Positions 22,998 through 31,292 are shown, counted from the first letter of the stretch. The stretch: 36,010 nt of DNA from Thiobacillus sp. UBA2597 (GCA_002339725.1 DDKN01000057.1:1-36010); one strand, 5' to 3'. Notes: generated from the sequence alone by a model not told the origin. Program-made: numbers and translations.

Positions 22998-24419
22998 CTA
23001 TTTCGCGAAAAAACGGGCCTCGTCCACCGCAATCTCGCCCTGGCCGCTGCGGATGACGAATTCGAATCGCTCCAGCCGGCGTGCCCGGACCGGGTCGAGC
23101 TTGACGCTGGCCTGGATGATGACGCTCTTGCCGTTTTTGATGGTCACCCGGTTGAAGCTGCCAAGATCCAAAGCCCCGGCCGGCAGGCCGCGCGCCTCGA
23201 TGGTGTAGGTCTCCTCCCGGCCGGAGAGATTGGTCAGGCGGATTTGATAGCGGTTGCGGATGCTGCCATCGGACAAGGTCACATACAGCGGCTGGCGCAC
23301 CTGCTGAATGCTGTGCTCGAAGCTGTGGCGGGTGGCGATGCTGTAGATCAGCAAGCCGGTCATCAACACCAGTGAGGCCCCGTAGCCCAGGACCTTGACG
23401 TTCTTCCATTCCAGCTGTAGCCCGGGTTTGGGCTGCGGCGCCGCCAGATTGGTCTCCGAATCGTAACGGATCAGGCCCCTGGGATAGCCCATCTTGGTCA
23501 TGATGTTGTTGCAGGCATCGATGCACAACCCGCAGGAAATGCATTTGAACTGCATGCCCTGGCGGATGTCGATGCCGACCGGACAGACCTGGACGCACAG
23601 GCCGCAGTCGATGCAATCGCCGTGGCCCTGGGCATGACGCTCCTCCAGGCTGCGCAGGCCGGCACGCGCCGGGATGCGGCCGGCCGTGCCTTCGCCCCGG
23701 CGTTTGTCGTAATGCACCGACAGCGTGCCCGGGTCGTACATCGCGCTCTGAAACCGGCCATAGGGGCAGATGAACATGCAGACATGCTCACGCAGGACAC
23801 CGGCGGCCAGATAGGTGGTCAGCGTCAGCACCAAGACGGTGATATAGGCGGCGGCCGCCGCCTGGCCCGTGAAGAACTCGAGCATCAGCTCGGGGGCATA
23901 GCCGAAATAGAGGACGAAGGTGAGCGCGGTCCAGAACGACAGGGCGAGCCAGAGCAGGCGGGTGAGGCCGACCTTGAGCAGTTTTTCTCGACTGCTCCAG
24001 GGCTCGCGCATCAGCTTGAGGCGGTTCGGCCGCTCCCCCTGGATCAGGTGCTCGATCCAGATGAAGGCGTCGGTCCACAGGGTCTGGAAACAGAAATAGC
24101 CGCAGAAGGCACGGCCGACCAGGGCGGTGACGAAAAACAGCAGGGCCGCCGCGATGAACAACAGGATGGCGAGCCAGAACACCTCCTGCGGATGCACCAC
24201 CAGATCGAACAACAGATAACGCCGGCCCGGGATGTCGAACATCACCGCCTGGGGCGCGCCGTCCTGGCGTTGCCAGGGCAGCCAGGGCAGGCCGAAGTAC
24301 ACGGCATAGCCCAGCAGCAGGATCAGGGTTTTGAAGTTGCGAAACGGCCCCTTGATCGAGCGCGGCACGATGGGAATGCGTTTGGCGTAGAGCTCGGGCG
24401 GCGTGGATGGATCAGACAC
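22998..24419 (-). CDS. ccoG: cbb3 oxidase accessory protein CcoG (FixG/RdxA)
   Basis: A 473-residue membrane ferredoxin-like protein needed for copper handling (Cu2+ reduction) in cbb3 oxidase assembly. Seen: KRIPIVPRSIKGPFRNFK at the start, a CGYFCFQTLWTDAFIWIE segment, multiple membrane helices, two 4Fe-4S motifs (CIDCGLCVQVCP and CISCGLCIDACN), and a C-terminal immunoglobulin-like periplasmic domain. The start is GTG at 24419, directly after the terminator hairpin of the ccoP gene; no strong ribosome site is seen and its own promoter is not obvious. Confidence 0.94.
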   Translation of the reverse strand: MSDPSTPPELYAKRIPIVPRSIKGPFRNFKTLILLLGYAVYFGLPWLPWQRQDGAPQAVMFDIPGRRYLLFDLVVHPQEVFWLAILLFIAAALLFFVTALVGRAFCGYFCFQTLWTDAFIWIEHLIQGERPNRLKLMREPWSSREKLLKVGLTRLLWLALSFWTALTFVLYFGYAPELMLEFFTGQAAAAAYITVLVLTLTTYLAAGVLREHVCMFICPYGRFQSAMYDPGTLSVHYDKRRGEGTAGRIPARAGLRSLEERHAQGHGDCIDCGLCVQVCPVGIDIRQGMQFKCISCGLCIDACNNIMTKMGYPRGLIRYDSETNLAAPQPKPGLQLEWKNVKVLGYGASLVLMTGLLIYSIATRHSFEHSIQQVRQPLYVTLSDGSIRNRYQIRLTNLSGREETYTIEARGLPAGALDLGSFNRVTIKNGKSVIIQASVKLDPVRARRLERFEFVIRSGQGEIAVDEARFFAK

Positions 24420-24440
24420 TGCAGGCGGACTTTACAAAGG

Positions 24441-24466
24441 CAAAACCCCGGCAAGCCGGGGTTTCG
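24441..24466 (-). terminator. Terminator between ccoP and ccoG
   Basis: AAACCCCGGC (24443-24452) and GCCGGGGTTT (24455-24464) form a very stable hairpin; read on the minus strand it ends in TTTT, 25-50 bases after the ccoP stop. It should reduce read-through from ccoNOQP into ccoG and the FixH-like gene. Confidence 0.75.
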
Positions 24467-24490
24467 GGAAGTGAGGCACAGCCTTGGGGG

Positions 24491-25408
24491 TTACTTGCCA
24501 CCGCCCAGCTCGTGGACGTAGACGGTGAGCAATTTGATCTGTTCCGGCTTCAGCCGTCCTTCCCAGGCCGGCATCACGCCGCGGTTCAGACCGTTGGCGA
24601 TCACCTGTCTGACCGCCGCGACACGGGCGGCATCGTCCCTGGCGCCCGGCACGTCGGCCCAGAGCCAGACCTTGTCGGTGAGATTGGCCGAGCCGATGAT
24701 CGGGCGCCCCTTGGCGTCGTCGCCGTGGCAGTAGTAACAGGCAGCGGTCTGGGAATGGAACAGCTTGTTGCCCTCGGCCGCCTTGGCCGGCTCGGCCTTC
24801 TGGCCGGACAGGCTGAGGACATAATGCGCCAGGGCGTCGATCTGGGCCGGCTCCAGGGCCTCGGCAAAGGGCGGCATGTAGCCACGGCGCCCCTTGAGAA
24901 TGCTTTCGTGAATCTTGTCGAAGCTGCCGCCATAGAGCCAGTCGTCGTCGGTCAGGTTGGGGAAATGACCGATCTTGCCTTGGCCGCCGGCCTGATGGCA
25001 GGGCGCGCAGTTGTCGGAGAAGATGGCCTTGCCGGCGGAGAGCACGAAGCTCGACAGCTCGGGATCCTTGCTGATCTGCTCATAGGACAGGCTGGCGATC
25101 TTGTCGTAGTAGGGCTTCTGGATGGCCGCCGCATCCTGGGTCTCCTTCAGCAGCTTGGCGCGGGTGTTCCAGTGCCAGGATTCTTCCTTGCCCTCGGCGT
25201 TGACGTAGGTGATCGAGTTCACCCCGGGCAGGAAGCCTTTGCCGAAGGGCCAGGACGGATAGATGATCCAGTAGATCACCGCGAAGGCGACGGTGATGTA
25301 GAAGCCATAGATCCACCAGGCCGGCAGGGGATTGTTGTATTCCTGCAGGTCGCCATCCCAGACATGGCCGGTCGTCTGGACGGAGGTGCGCGGGGTCTCG
25401 TTAGCCAT
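24491..25408 (-). CDS. ccoP: cbb3-type cytochrome c oxidase subunit III (diheme CcoP)
   Basis: A 305-residue diheme cytochrome c. One membrane helix (WWIYGFYITVAFAVIYWIIY, 31-50) is followed by YPSWPFGKGFLPGV, typical for CcoP, and two periplasmic heme sites: C134-x2-C137-H138 (CAPCH) and C224-x2-C227-H228 (CYYCH), with MPPF and MPAW as likely distal ligands. It passes electrons to CcoO/CcoN. The start overlaps the ccoQ stop by 8 bases. Last gene before the terminator. Confidence 0.96.
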   Translation of the reverse strand: MANETPRTSVQTTGHVWDGDLQEYNNPLPAWWIYGFYITVAFAVIYWIIYPSWPFGKGFLPGVNSITYVNAEGKEESWHWNTRAKLLKETQDAAAIQKPYYDKIASLSYEQISKDPELSSFVLSAGKAIFSDNCAPCHQAGGQGKIGHFPNLTDDDWLYGGSFDKIHESILKGRRGYMPPFAEALEPAQIDALAHYVLSLSGQKAEPAKAAEGNKLFHSQTAACYYCHGDDAKGRPIIGSANLTDKVWLWADVPGARDDAARVAAVRQVIANGLNRGVMPAWEGRLKPEQIKLLTVYVHELGGGK

Positions 25409-25586
25409 GAAACTTGTCCTTCGATTCGTCTTCGTCGTCTAAGAACGGAATATTCTTGTGTTGCTCAAGCCGCTCGCCGCGTTTCTTGCTGCCGTACACC
25501 CAGAGCACGATGGCGCAGAAGGTGACGAAGAAGATCACGAGGCCGAGCGATTTGGCATTTTCGGCCTGGGCCAGCCACTCCAACAC
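25401..25586 (-). CDS. ccoQ: cbb3-type oxidase subunit CcoQ
   Basis: A 61-residue membrane peptide with one helix (LGLVIFFVTFCAIVLWVYG) followed by SKKRGERLEQHKNIPFLDD, the usual CcoQ pattern. It stabilises the cbb3 complex. The start is probably GTG at 25586, 2 bases after the ccoO stop; the end overlaps ccoP. Confidence 0.9.
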   Translation of the reverse strand: MLEWLAQAENAKSLGLVIFFVTFCAIVLWVYGSKKRGERLEQHKNIPFLDDEDESKDKFHG

Positions 25587-25588
25587 GA

Positions 25589-26332
25589 TCAGCGGTACTT
25601 CACCAAGTCTTCAGGCTTGTACTGCCTGAAATCGACCATGGTGCCCAGCACCTGCAGATAGGCCACCAGGGCGTCCATCTCGGTCACGTTGGTGCGGTCG
25701 CCGTCGTAGTTGCCTTCCTGCGCCTGGGCCACCAGGTTCTTCTGCGCGTCCGGGATGTGCAGGGTCTTGGCCACCGCCTCGCCGAATTGGGCGACGTTGC
25801 GCTGGTACTCCTCGGCATTGGCCGAATAGGGCACGCCGGTGATGCGCAGCGCGCGCATGCGGTCACCGATGTCGGCGTAGTTGAGCGGGGTGGTCAGCAG
25901 CCAGGGGTAATTCGGCATCACCGACTCGGGCACCACCGAGGTGGGCTTGATCAGGTGCTGGACGTGCCACTCGTTGGAGTATTTGCCACCGACCCGGGCC
26001 AGGTCCGGCCCGGTGCGCTTGGAGCCCCACTGGAAGGGGTGGTCGTATTTCGACTCGGAGGCCAGCGAATAGTGGCCGTAGCGCAGCTGCTCGTCACGGA
26101 AGGGGCGGATCATCTGGGAGTGGCAGGTGTAGCAGCCCTCGCGGATGTAGATGTCGCGCCCGCGCTGCTCGAGCGGGGTGTAGGGGCGAACGCCGTCGAC
26201 CTTCTCCATGGTGCTGTCGATCATGAACAGCGGGGCGATCTCGACCAGACCGCCGATGCTGATCGCCAGCATGGTCGCCACCAGCAGGATGCCGGCGTTG
26301 GTTTCCAGGTTTTCGTGCTTGAACTTGAACAT
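25589..26332 (-). CDS. ccoO: cbb3-type cytochrome c oxidase subunit II (CcoO)
   Basis: A 247-residue monoheme cytochrome c. One N-terminal helix (about 12-37), then REGCYTCHSQMIRPFRDE with heme ligands C67, C70 and H71, and YGHYSLASESKYDHPFQWGS, all conserved in CcoO. It relays electrons from CcoP to CcoN. It lies 15 bases after ccoN. Confidence 0.97.
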   Translation of the reverse strand: MFKFKHENLETNAGILLVATMLAISIGGLVEIAPLFMIDSTMEKVDGVRPYTPLEQRGRDIYIREGCYTCHSQMIRPFRDEQLRYGHYSLASESKYDHPFQWGSKRTGPDLARVGGKYSNEWHVQHLIKPTSVVPESVMPNYPWLLTTPLNYADIGDRMRALRITGVPYSANAEEYQRNVAQFGEAVAKTLHIPDAQKNLVAQAQEGNYDGDRTNVTEMDALVAYLQVLGTMVDFRQYKPEDLVKYR

Positions 26333-26347
26333 GCCGTGTCTCCGAAA

Positions 26348-27793
26348 TCAGGCGCTGGCCAGCGCGACCGCGGGTGCGGCTTGCGCGGCACGCTGGCCCT
26401 GGCGGATGGTCATGGCGCAGTTGTACGCCATCAGCACCATGCCGGACAGGAAGAACATGCCGCCGATGGCGCGCATGGCGTAGTAGGGGTGCATGGCGGC
26501 GACCGACTCGACGAAGGAGTACTGCAGGTTGCCGAAGTCGTCGAAGGCGCGCCACATCAGGCCCTGCATGATGCCGGAGATCCACATGGCGGTGATGTAG
26601 AGCAGCACGCCGATGGTGGCGAGCCAGAAATGCAGGTTGACCAGGCGCACGCTGTAGATCTGGGTGTTCCACAGGCGCGGGATCATGTGATAGAGCGAGC
26701 CGAAGGAGATCATGGCGACCCAGCCCAGGGCGCCGGAGTGGACGTGGCCCACGGTCCAGTCGGTGTAGTGCGACAGGGCGTTGACGTCCTTCAGCGACAT
26801 CAGCGGGCCCTCGAAGGTGGACATGCCGTAGAACGACAGGGCCACGATCATGAAGCGCATCACCGGGTCGGTGCGCAGTTTGTCCCAGGCACCGGACAGG
26901 GTCATGATGCCGTTGATCATGCCGCCCCAGGACGGCAGCAGCAGCATGATGGAGAAGGTCGCGGCCAGGGTCGAGGTCCAGTCGGGGATGGCGGTCCAGT
27001 GCAGGTGGTGGGTGCCGACCCACATGTACATGAACGACAGCGCCCAGAAGTGGACGATGGACAGGCGATAGGAATAGACCGGGCGGCCGGCGTGCTTGGG
27101 CACGAAGTAGTACATCATGCCAAGGAAGGCGGCGGTCAGGAAGAAGCCGACGGCATTGTGGCCGTACCACCACTGGGTCATGGCGTCCTGCGGGCCGGAG
27201 AACAGGCTGTAGGACTTCAGGGTGAACAGGCCGACCGGGATGGCGATGTTGTTGAACACGTGCAACAGGGCGGTGGCCAGGATGAAGGCCAGGTAGAACC
27301 AGTTGGCCACGTAGATGTGCGGCTGCTTGCGCTTCATCAGGGTGCCGATGAACACCGCCATATAGGCCACCCAGACGAACAGGATCAAGAGGTCGATCGG
27401 CCACTCCATCTCGGCGTATTCGCGCCCCTGGCTGTAGCCCATGACATAGGACAGGGCGGCCAGCACGATCACCGCCTGCCAGCCCCAGAAGGTAAAGGTG
27501 GCCAGGCCGGGCGCGAACAGCCGGGTCTGGCAGGTGCGCTGGACGACGTAATACGACGTGGCGAACAGGGCCGAGCCGCCGAAGCCGAAGATCACGCCGC
27601 TGGTGTGGACCGGGCGGAAGCGGCCGAAGGAGAAGTAGGGGCTGTCGAAGTTGAGGAAGGGCCAGGCCAGCTCGGAGGCGATATACACGCCGACGAACAT
27701 GCCGACCACACCCCAGACCAGGGTCATGACGGCGAATTTTTTGACGATGTCGAAGTTGTACTGCTCAGTTGCCGGGTTGCTGGTCGCAGCCAT
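26348..27793 (-). CDS. ccoN: cbb3-type cytochrome c oxidase subunit I (CcoN)
   Basis: A 481-residue catalytic subunit of the high-affinity cbb3 oxidase, with about twelve membrane helices and the heme b/heme b3-CuB site. Seen: FGRFRPVHTSGVIFGFGGSA (a heme ligand His), QWWYGHNAVGFFLTAAFLGM (CuB His region), YMWVGTHHLHWTAIPDW (the His-His CuB pair), and GHVHSGALGWVAMISFGSLY. AGGAGAGG precedes the ATG. The operon order ccoN-O-Q-P is standard. The genes ccoS and ccoI, often next to it, are not in the window. Confidence 0.97.
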   Translation of the reverse strand: MAATSNPATEQYNFDIVKKFAVMTLVWGVVGMFVGVYIASELAWPFLNFDSPYFSFGRFRPVHTSGVIFGFGGSALFATSYYVVQRTCQTRLFAPGLATFTFWGWQAVIVLAALSYVMGYSQGREYAEMEWPIDLLILFVWVAYMAVFIGTLMKRKQPHIYVANWFYLAFILATALLHVFNNIAIPVGLFTLKSYSLFSGPQDAMTQWWYGHNAVGFFLTAAFLGMMYYFVPKHAGRPVYSYRLSIVHFWALSFMYMWVGTHHLHWTAIPDWTSTLAATFSIMLLLPSWGGMINGIMTLSGAWDKLRTDPVMRFMIVALSFYGMSTFEGPLMSLKDVNALSHYTDWTVGHVHSGALGWVAMISFGSLYHMIPRLWNTQIYSVRLVNLHFWLATIGVLLYITAMWISGIMQGLMWRAFDDFGNLQYSFVESVAAMHPYYAMRAIGGMFFLSGMVLMAYNCAMTIRQGQRAAQAAPAVALASA

Positions 27794-27876
27794 GGCGCCT
27801 CTCCTAGGTTGCTACATCTTTCAAAACCGGCCCCGCGTGGACGCGAAGCGAAAATGACCGTGCGAAAAGACGCGGG

Positions 27877-27917
27877 AGTATAGCCGCCGCCAGAGGCGCT
27901 CGCAAGTTGTACCGGTA
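27877..27917 (-). promoter_or_regulatory. ccoNOQP promoter with upstream palindrome
   Basis: On the minus strand TTGCGA (27905-27900) and TATACT (27882-27877) are 17 bases apart, giving a leader of about 75 bases. Four bases upstream of the -35 box is the palindrome TACCGGTA (27910-27917). I looked for an FNR/ANR box (TTGAT-N4-ATCAA), usual for cbb3 operons, and see none in the 145-base gap. Confidence 0.5.
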
Positions 27918-27938
27918 AGTTGCTACCAGACCCCTGCC

Positions 27939-28526
27939 TCAGCTTTGGCCCAGCAGTTGCCTCAAGTCCTGGGCCATGTCGGCGGCCGGATGGCCATAGG
28001 GCCAGAACAGGCGGATGCGCCCCTCCGGATCGAAGACATAGGTGGCCGCGGTGTGATCGACCAGATAATCGCCCGCCCCGGCCTCGGTGTGCTTGGCGTA
28101 ATGCACCTTGAATTCGCGCGCCGTGGCCGCGATCTGCTCGGGCGTGCCGTAGAGCCCGAGGAAACTCGGATGGAAATAGGGCACATACTGGCGCAGCACC
28201 TCGGGCGTGTCGCGCTCCGGGTCCACCGTGACGAACAGCACCTGCACCCGCGCCGCCAGCTCCGGGCCGAGCAGTTGCATGGCGGCCTTGAGATCGCTCA
28301 GCGTGGTGGGACAGACGTCGGGACAATGGGTATAGCCGAAGAAGATCGCCACCGCCTTGCCCCGGAAGTCCTCCAGCCTGCGCGGCTGACCCTGATGGTC
28401 GGTCAGGCTGAACTGGCGCCCGAACGGCGCGCCGGTGATGTCCGTGCCGGTGAACTGCGGTGTCGAAGGCTGGCTGCAGCCGGTCAGCAGGCCGATCGCC
28501 AGCGCCAGCCACCAGACCACTTTCAT
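27939..28526 (-). CDS. SCO1/SenC family copper chaperone (lipoprotein)
   Basis: A 195-residue protein with a lipoprotein signal (LAIGLLTGCSQP; lipobox Cys17) and a thioredoxin fold. The copper site is present: C68-x3-C72 in THCPDVCPTT and H158 in DYLVDHTAAT. SCO proteins deliver copper to the CuA site of oxidases such as the CoxB encoded nearby and can aid cbb3. AGGAGG precedes the ATG. It lies 8 bases after the Rrf2 gene, same strand, and upstream of ccoN. Confidence 0.93.
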   Translation of the reverse strand: MKVVWWLALAIGLLTGCSQPSTPQFTGTDITGAPFGRQFSLTDHQGQPRRLEDFRGKAVAIFFGYTHCPDVCPTTLSDLKAAMQLLGPELAARVQVLFVTVDPERDTPEVLRQYVPYFHPSFLGLYGTPEQIAATAREFKVHYAKHTEAGAGDYLVDHTAATYVFDPEGRIRLFWPYGHPAADMAQDLRQLLGQS

Positions 28527-28534
28527 TGCGCCTC

Positions 28535-28987
28535 CTAGGCCAGGGCGCCCGTGGGCAAATCGGCCAGGCGGTACTTGCCGGTCTGCACCGCCTTGGCCAG
28601 CTCTTCCAGCGTCATATCCTCCAGCATGGCGAGGATCTTCTTCTTGACCGGAACCCACTTGAAATGCATGGGACAGGCCGTGGCATCGGAGCATTCCTTG
28701 AGGCCGAGGATGCAGTTTTTGGAAAAAGCGGGGCCTTCGGTCAGGGTCAGCACCTGCATCAGGCTGGTCTTGTGCATGCCTTCACGCAGGCAGAAGCCGC
28801 CCAGCCGACCCCGGAAGGAGTCGAGCAGCCCCTGCTTGCACAGATTTTGCAGAATCTTGGCCAGATAGGCCGAAGGCACATTGAGGCGATCCGCGATATC
28901 GCGGTTCAGCACCGGCTCACCCGGCGGCTGGGTGGCGATGTAGATCAGGGCCTGTACCGCGTACTGGCTGGTACGGGATAAAACCAT
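28535..28987 (-). CDS. Rrf2 family transcriptional regulator
   Basis: A 150-residue winged-helix regulator starting MVLSRTSQYAVQALIYIATQ. DNA-reading helix: VPSAYLAKILQNLCKQGLL. Three cysteines in the cluster loop, C92, C99 and C105 (CILGLKECSDATAC), lie nearly where IscR has C92, C98 and C104, so an Fe-S cofactor sensing O2, NO or iron is likely (inferred). AAGGAG precedes the ATG at 28987; a TTG two codons upstream is less likely. It sits between two terminal oxidase clusters and is read with a SCO chaperone gene. Confidence 0.92.
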   Translation of the reverse strand: MVLSRTSQYAVQALIYIATQPPGEPVLNRDIADRLNVPSAYLAKILQNLCKQGLLDSFRGRLGGFCLREGMHKTSLMQVLTLTEGPAFSKNCILGLKECSDATACPMHFKWVPVKKKILAMLEDMTLEELAKAVQTGKYRLADLPTGALA

Positions 28988-29000
28988 ATCCAACTCCTTA

Positions 29001-29021
29001 GGATATCCATGTCCGATTATA
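29001..29021 (-). promoter_or_regulatory. Putative Rrf2 gene promoter
   Basis: TATAAT on the minus strand (29021-29016), about 29 bases before the ATG; the -35 region is poor (TTGCTC at 20 bases). The palindrome GGATATCC (29001-29008) between the -10 box and the ribosome site might be bound by the regulator itself. Both are tentative. Confidence 0.35.
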
Positions 29022-29071
29022 TTGGCTCAAGGGATGGCATTGAGCAAGTCGGAAATGCGTCGAGGTTGAGG

Positions 29072-29959
29072 TTACAAAGGGAAGGCCCGGTCGAGCAGCA
29101 GCACGGCGAACAGCAGGCTCAGGTACAGGATCGAATAGGCGAAGGTGCGCTTGGCCAGTTCGACCGAATAGGCCCGATACAGACGCCAGGCGAAGCCGAG
29201 GAAGACGCCGTCCAGCGCCAGCACCGCCACGACATAGATCAGGCCCACCATGTTCACCGCCACCGGCAGCAACGTGACCGCGCTCAGCAACAGGGTGTAG
29301 AGCAGGATGTTCAGGCGGGTGAAGGCCTCGCCATGGGTCACCGGCAGCATGGGCAGGCCGGCACGGGCGTAGTCTTCCTTGCGATACAGCGCCAATGCCC
29401 AAAAATGGGGCGGGGTCCAGGCAAAGATGATGAGGAAGAGCAACAGGGCCTCATGGCCCACCGTGCCGGTCATGGCCGCCCAGCCCAGCACGGGCGGCAT
29501 GGCGCCCGAGGCACCGCCGATCACGATGTTCTGCGGCGTCGCCGGCTTGAGGAACAGGGTGTAGACCCCGGCATAACCGATGAAGGTGAGCAGGGTCAGC
29601 CACATGGTCAACGGGTTGACCCAGGCATAGAGCAGCGAGAGACCGGCCCCGGCCAGCAGGCCGGAGAAGACCAGGGCCTGGGGCAGGCCGACCTCGCCGC
29701 GCGCGGTGGCGCGGGCCCGGGTGCGCGCCATCCTGGCGTCGATGGTGCGCTCGACCAGGCAGTTGAAGGCAGCCGCCCCGGCGGCGGCCAAACCGATGCC
29801 GAGGGTGGCCACCAGCAACAAGCCGAGCGGCGGCCAGCCCGGCGCGGCCAGAAACATGCCGATCACGGCGGTGAACACGATCAGCGCCACCACGCGCGGC
29901 TTGGTCAATTCCAGGTAATCGCGCCAGCGCGCCCGGTTCCAGACAGTCACCATTTCCAT
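29072..29959 (-). CDS. ctaB: Protoheme IX farnesyltransferase (heme O synthase)
   Basis: A 295-residue membrane prenyltransferase of the UbiA superfamily that makes heme O from heme B, the first step to heme A. Seen: YLELTKPRVVALIVFTAVIG, the aspartate-rich motif NCLVERTIDARMARTRARA, and a second polar loop (FAWTPPHFWALALYRKEDY with PMLPVTHG). AAGGAG lies 7 bases before the ATG at 29959. The heme A synthase gene normally found beside it is absent here; the preceding gene ends 33 bases upstream. Confidence 0.95.
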   Translation of the reverse strand: MEMVTVWNRARWRDYLELTKPRVVALIVFTAVIGMFLAAPGWPPLGLLLVATLGIGLAAAGAAAFNCLVERTIDARMARTRARATARGEVGLPQALVFSGLLAGAGLSLLYAWVNPLTMWLTLLTFIGYAGVYTLFLKPATPQNIVIGGASGAMPPVLGWAAMTGTVGHEALLLFLIIFAWTPPHFWALALYRKEDYARAGLPMLPVTHGEAFTRLNILLYTLLLSAVTLLPVAVNMVGLIYVVAVLALDGVFLGFAWRLYRAYSVELAKRTFAYSILYLSLLFAVLLLDRAFPL

Positions 29960-29992
29960 GTTTTCGCTCCTTTGCAGCCTCCCTGGCCGCCC

Positions 29993-30556
29993 TCATCCAA
30001 TCTGCGAATACTTCAGCAGGCGCTGCAGATCCTTCAACATCCGCCTGCCGTCCGGCTCCGGCGGATAGCGCAGTACCAGGCGGCCGAGCGGATCGACCAG
30101 ATGGATCCGGCCCACGCCCTTGGCCCCGGCCAGCTGGGGCCCTAGGGCCGCCCAATCCGGGTAGCGCACCTGGCGCAGGCCGGCGTGCTCCGCCCCCAGT
30201 GCGCCGGGCAGAGCCTGCGGTGCCAGCAAAAGCCGCTCGATCCGCCCCTGTTCGCGTCCGGTGGCCTGGCGCACCTGCCGCATCAGATACAGGTTCCGTT
30301 CACAGGCGGCATCGCATGCGCCGGCCTGCACCAGCAGCAAGACCCACTTGCCACGCAGGCTGGCCAGGTCGAAGACCGTGCCGTCCGGCGCCTGCAGGCC
30401 GGCCGGTTGCAGTTGCGTCGCCTCGACCAGCTCGCCGTAGTTGCCGAAGCGGTCCGGCTTCCAGTAGCGGAAAGCCAGGTCCGCCAGCAGGAACGGGGCC
30501 ACAAACAGGGCCAGGATCAACAGCAGCTTAATCTGCCCGCGATTGATTGCCGCCAC
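29993..30556 (-). CDS. SCO-like membrane-anchored thioredoxin-fold protein
   Basis: A 187-residue protein with one N-terminal helix (LLLILALFVAPFLLADLAF) and a periplasmic domain. LASLRGKWVLLLVQAGACDAA contains C81-x3-C85, the SCO-type copper motif, and VDPLGRLVLRYPPEPDGR resembles the end of SCO proteins. The His expected from SCO is not at the aligned place (a His lies four residues later in IHLVDP). Genes at this position in other betaproteobacterial cox clusters are usually annotated as hypothetical. GTG start with GGAG 8 bases upstream; it overlaps SURF1 by 29 bases. Confidence 0.72.
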   Translation of the reverse strand: MAAINRGQIKLLLILALFVAPFLLADLAFRYWKPDRFGNYGELVEATQLQPAGLQAPDGTVFDLASLRGKWVLLLVQAGACDAACERNLYLMRQVRQATGREQGRIERLLLAPQALPGALGAEHAGLRQVRYPDWAALGPQLAGAKGVGRIHLVDPLGRLVLRYPPEPDGRRMLKDLQRLLKYSQIG

Positions 30557-31256
30557 GGCGCCATCTCCACAGATAAACCAGCGTCAGGGCCAAACTGGTC
30601 GCCGCCAGGGCGAACCACTGGCCGGCATAACTGATGTGCTTGTCGACCCCGGCATCCAGCCGCGGCCAGGCCCGCACCAGGCCATCGTCAAGCTCGCTGG
30701 TCTGCAGCAGCAGCCAATCCGGCAGCGCCCGGCCATAGAAATCACGGTAGCGCTGCAAATCCAGGTTTTGCCAGACCCTGCCCTGAACCGTATCCGGGCC
30801 GAGCTCCAGATAACGCGTCTGCGCCCGCACCAAGATGCCCTCGAGCACCACCTCGCCCGACGGTACCGACAGAAACGGGGCGTGACGCCGGTCCGCCTCG
30901 GCCCGCAGCCAGCCCCGATTCACCAGCACCGACTCCGCCGAGCCGGCCAGCCTGAGCGGCACCACCACGTGATAGCCCGCCCGTCCCTGATGCAGCCGGT
31001 TGTCGAGGTAGATCTGATACCCCTCGGCAAAGCTGCCGGCCAGCCGCACGCGCCGGTAGAGCCAGGCATCCGACACCGCCGGCAGCCTGGCCAGCGGCTC
31101 GGCCGGCAGGCGCCCCCCCTCCTCCCAGCGCGCCTGCAACGCCCGCTTCTGCTCGGCCCGGTCCAACTGCCACTGGGCCAAGGCCAGGGCGAGGAGAAAG
31201 ACCGCGATGCCGGCCACCACCGGCAACCACGCTACAATACGGCCAGGCAATTTCAT
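30528..31256 (-). CDS. SURF1 family oxidase assembly protein
   Basis: A 242-residue protein with two membrane helices, one at each end (VAWLPVVAGIAVFLLALALA and WFALAATSLALTLVYLW), and a periplasmic domain between, the SURF1 layout. Seen: QWQLDRAEQKRALQARW, the segment YLDNRLHQGRAGYHVVVPL, and LVNRGWL. SURF1 helps insert heme A into subunit I. It overlaps the next gene by 29 bases and is divergent from the DUF2909 gene with only 36 bases between starts. Confidence 0.93.
   Translation of the reverse strand: MKLPGRIVAWLPVVAGIAVFLLALALAQWQLDRAEQKRALQARWEEGGRLPAEPLARLPAVSDAWLYRRVRLAGSFAEGYQIYLDNRLHQGRAGYHVVVPLRLAGSAESVLVNRGWLRAEADRRHAPFLSVPSGEVVLEGILVRAQTRYLELGPDTVQGRVWQNLDLQRYRDFYGRALPDWLLLQTSELDDGLVRAWPRLDAGVDKHISYAGQWFALAATSLALTLVYLWRWRRGGNQSRAD
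31233..31238 (+). promoter_or_regulatory. Putative -10 element for the DUF2909 gene
   Basis: TACAAT in the context GCTACAATACGGCC, 55 bases before the DUF2909 ATG and inside the start of the SURF1 gene. No -35 box is visible. It is the best candidate for the only plus-strand gene in the oxidase region. Confidence 0.3.
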
Positions 31257-31292
31257 GTTGCCCCATCACCGCCCAGCCAAGAGAGGCAGCCC

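Noticed and set aside
25757..27883. 708-codon plus-strand frame opposite ccoO/ccoN
   Set aside because: Antisense shadow of two clear cbb3 subunit genes; His/Gly/Gln-rich with no domain.
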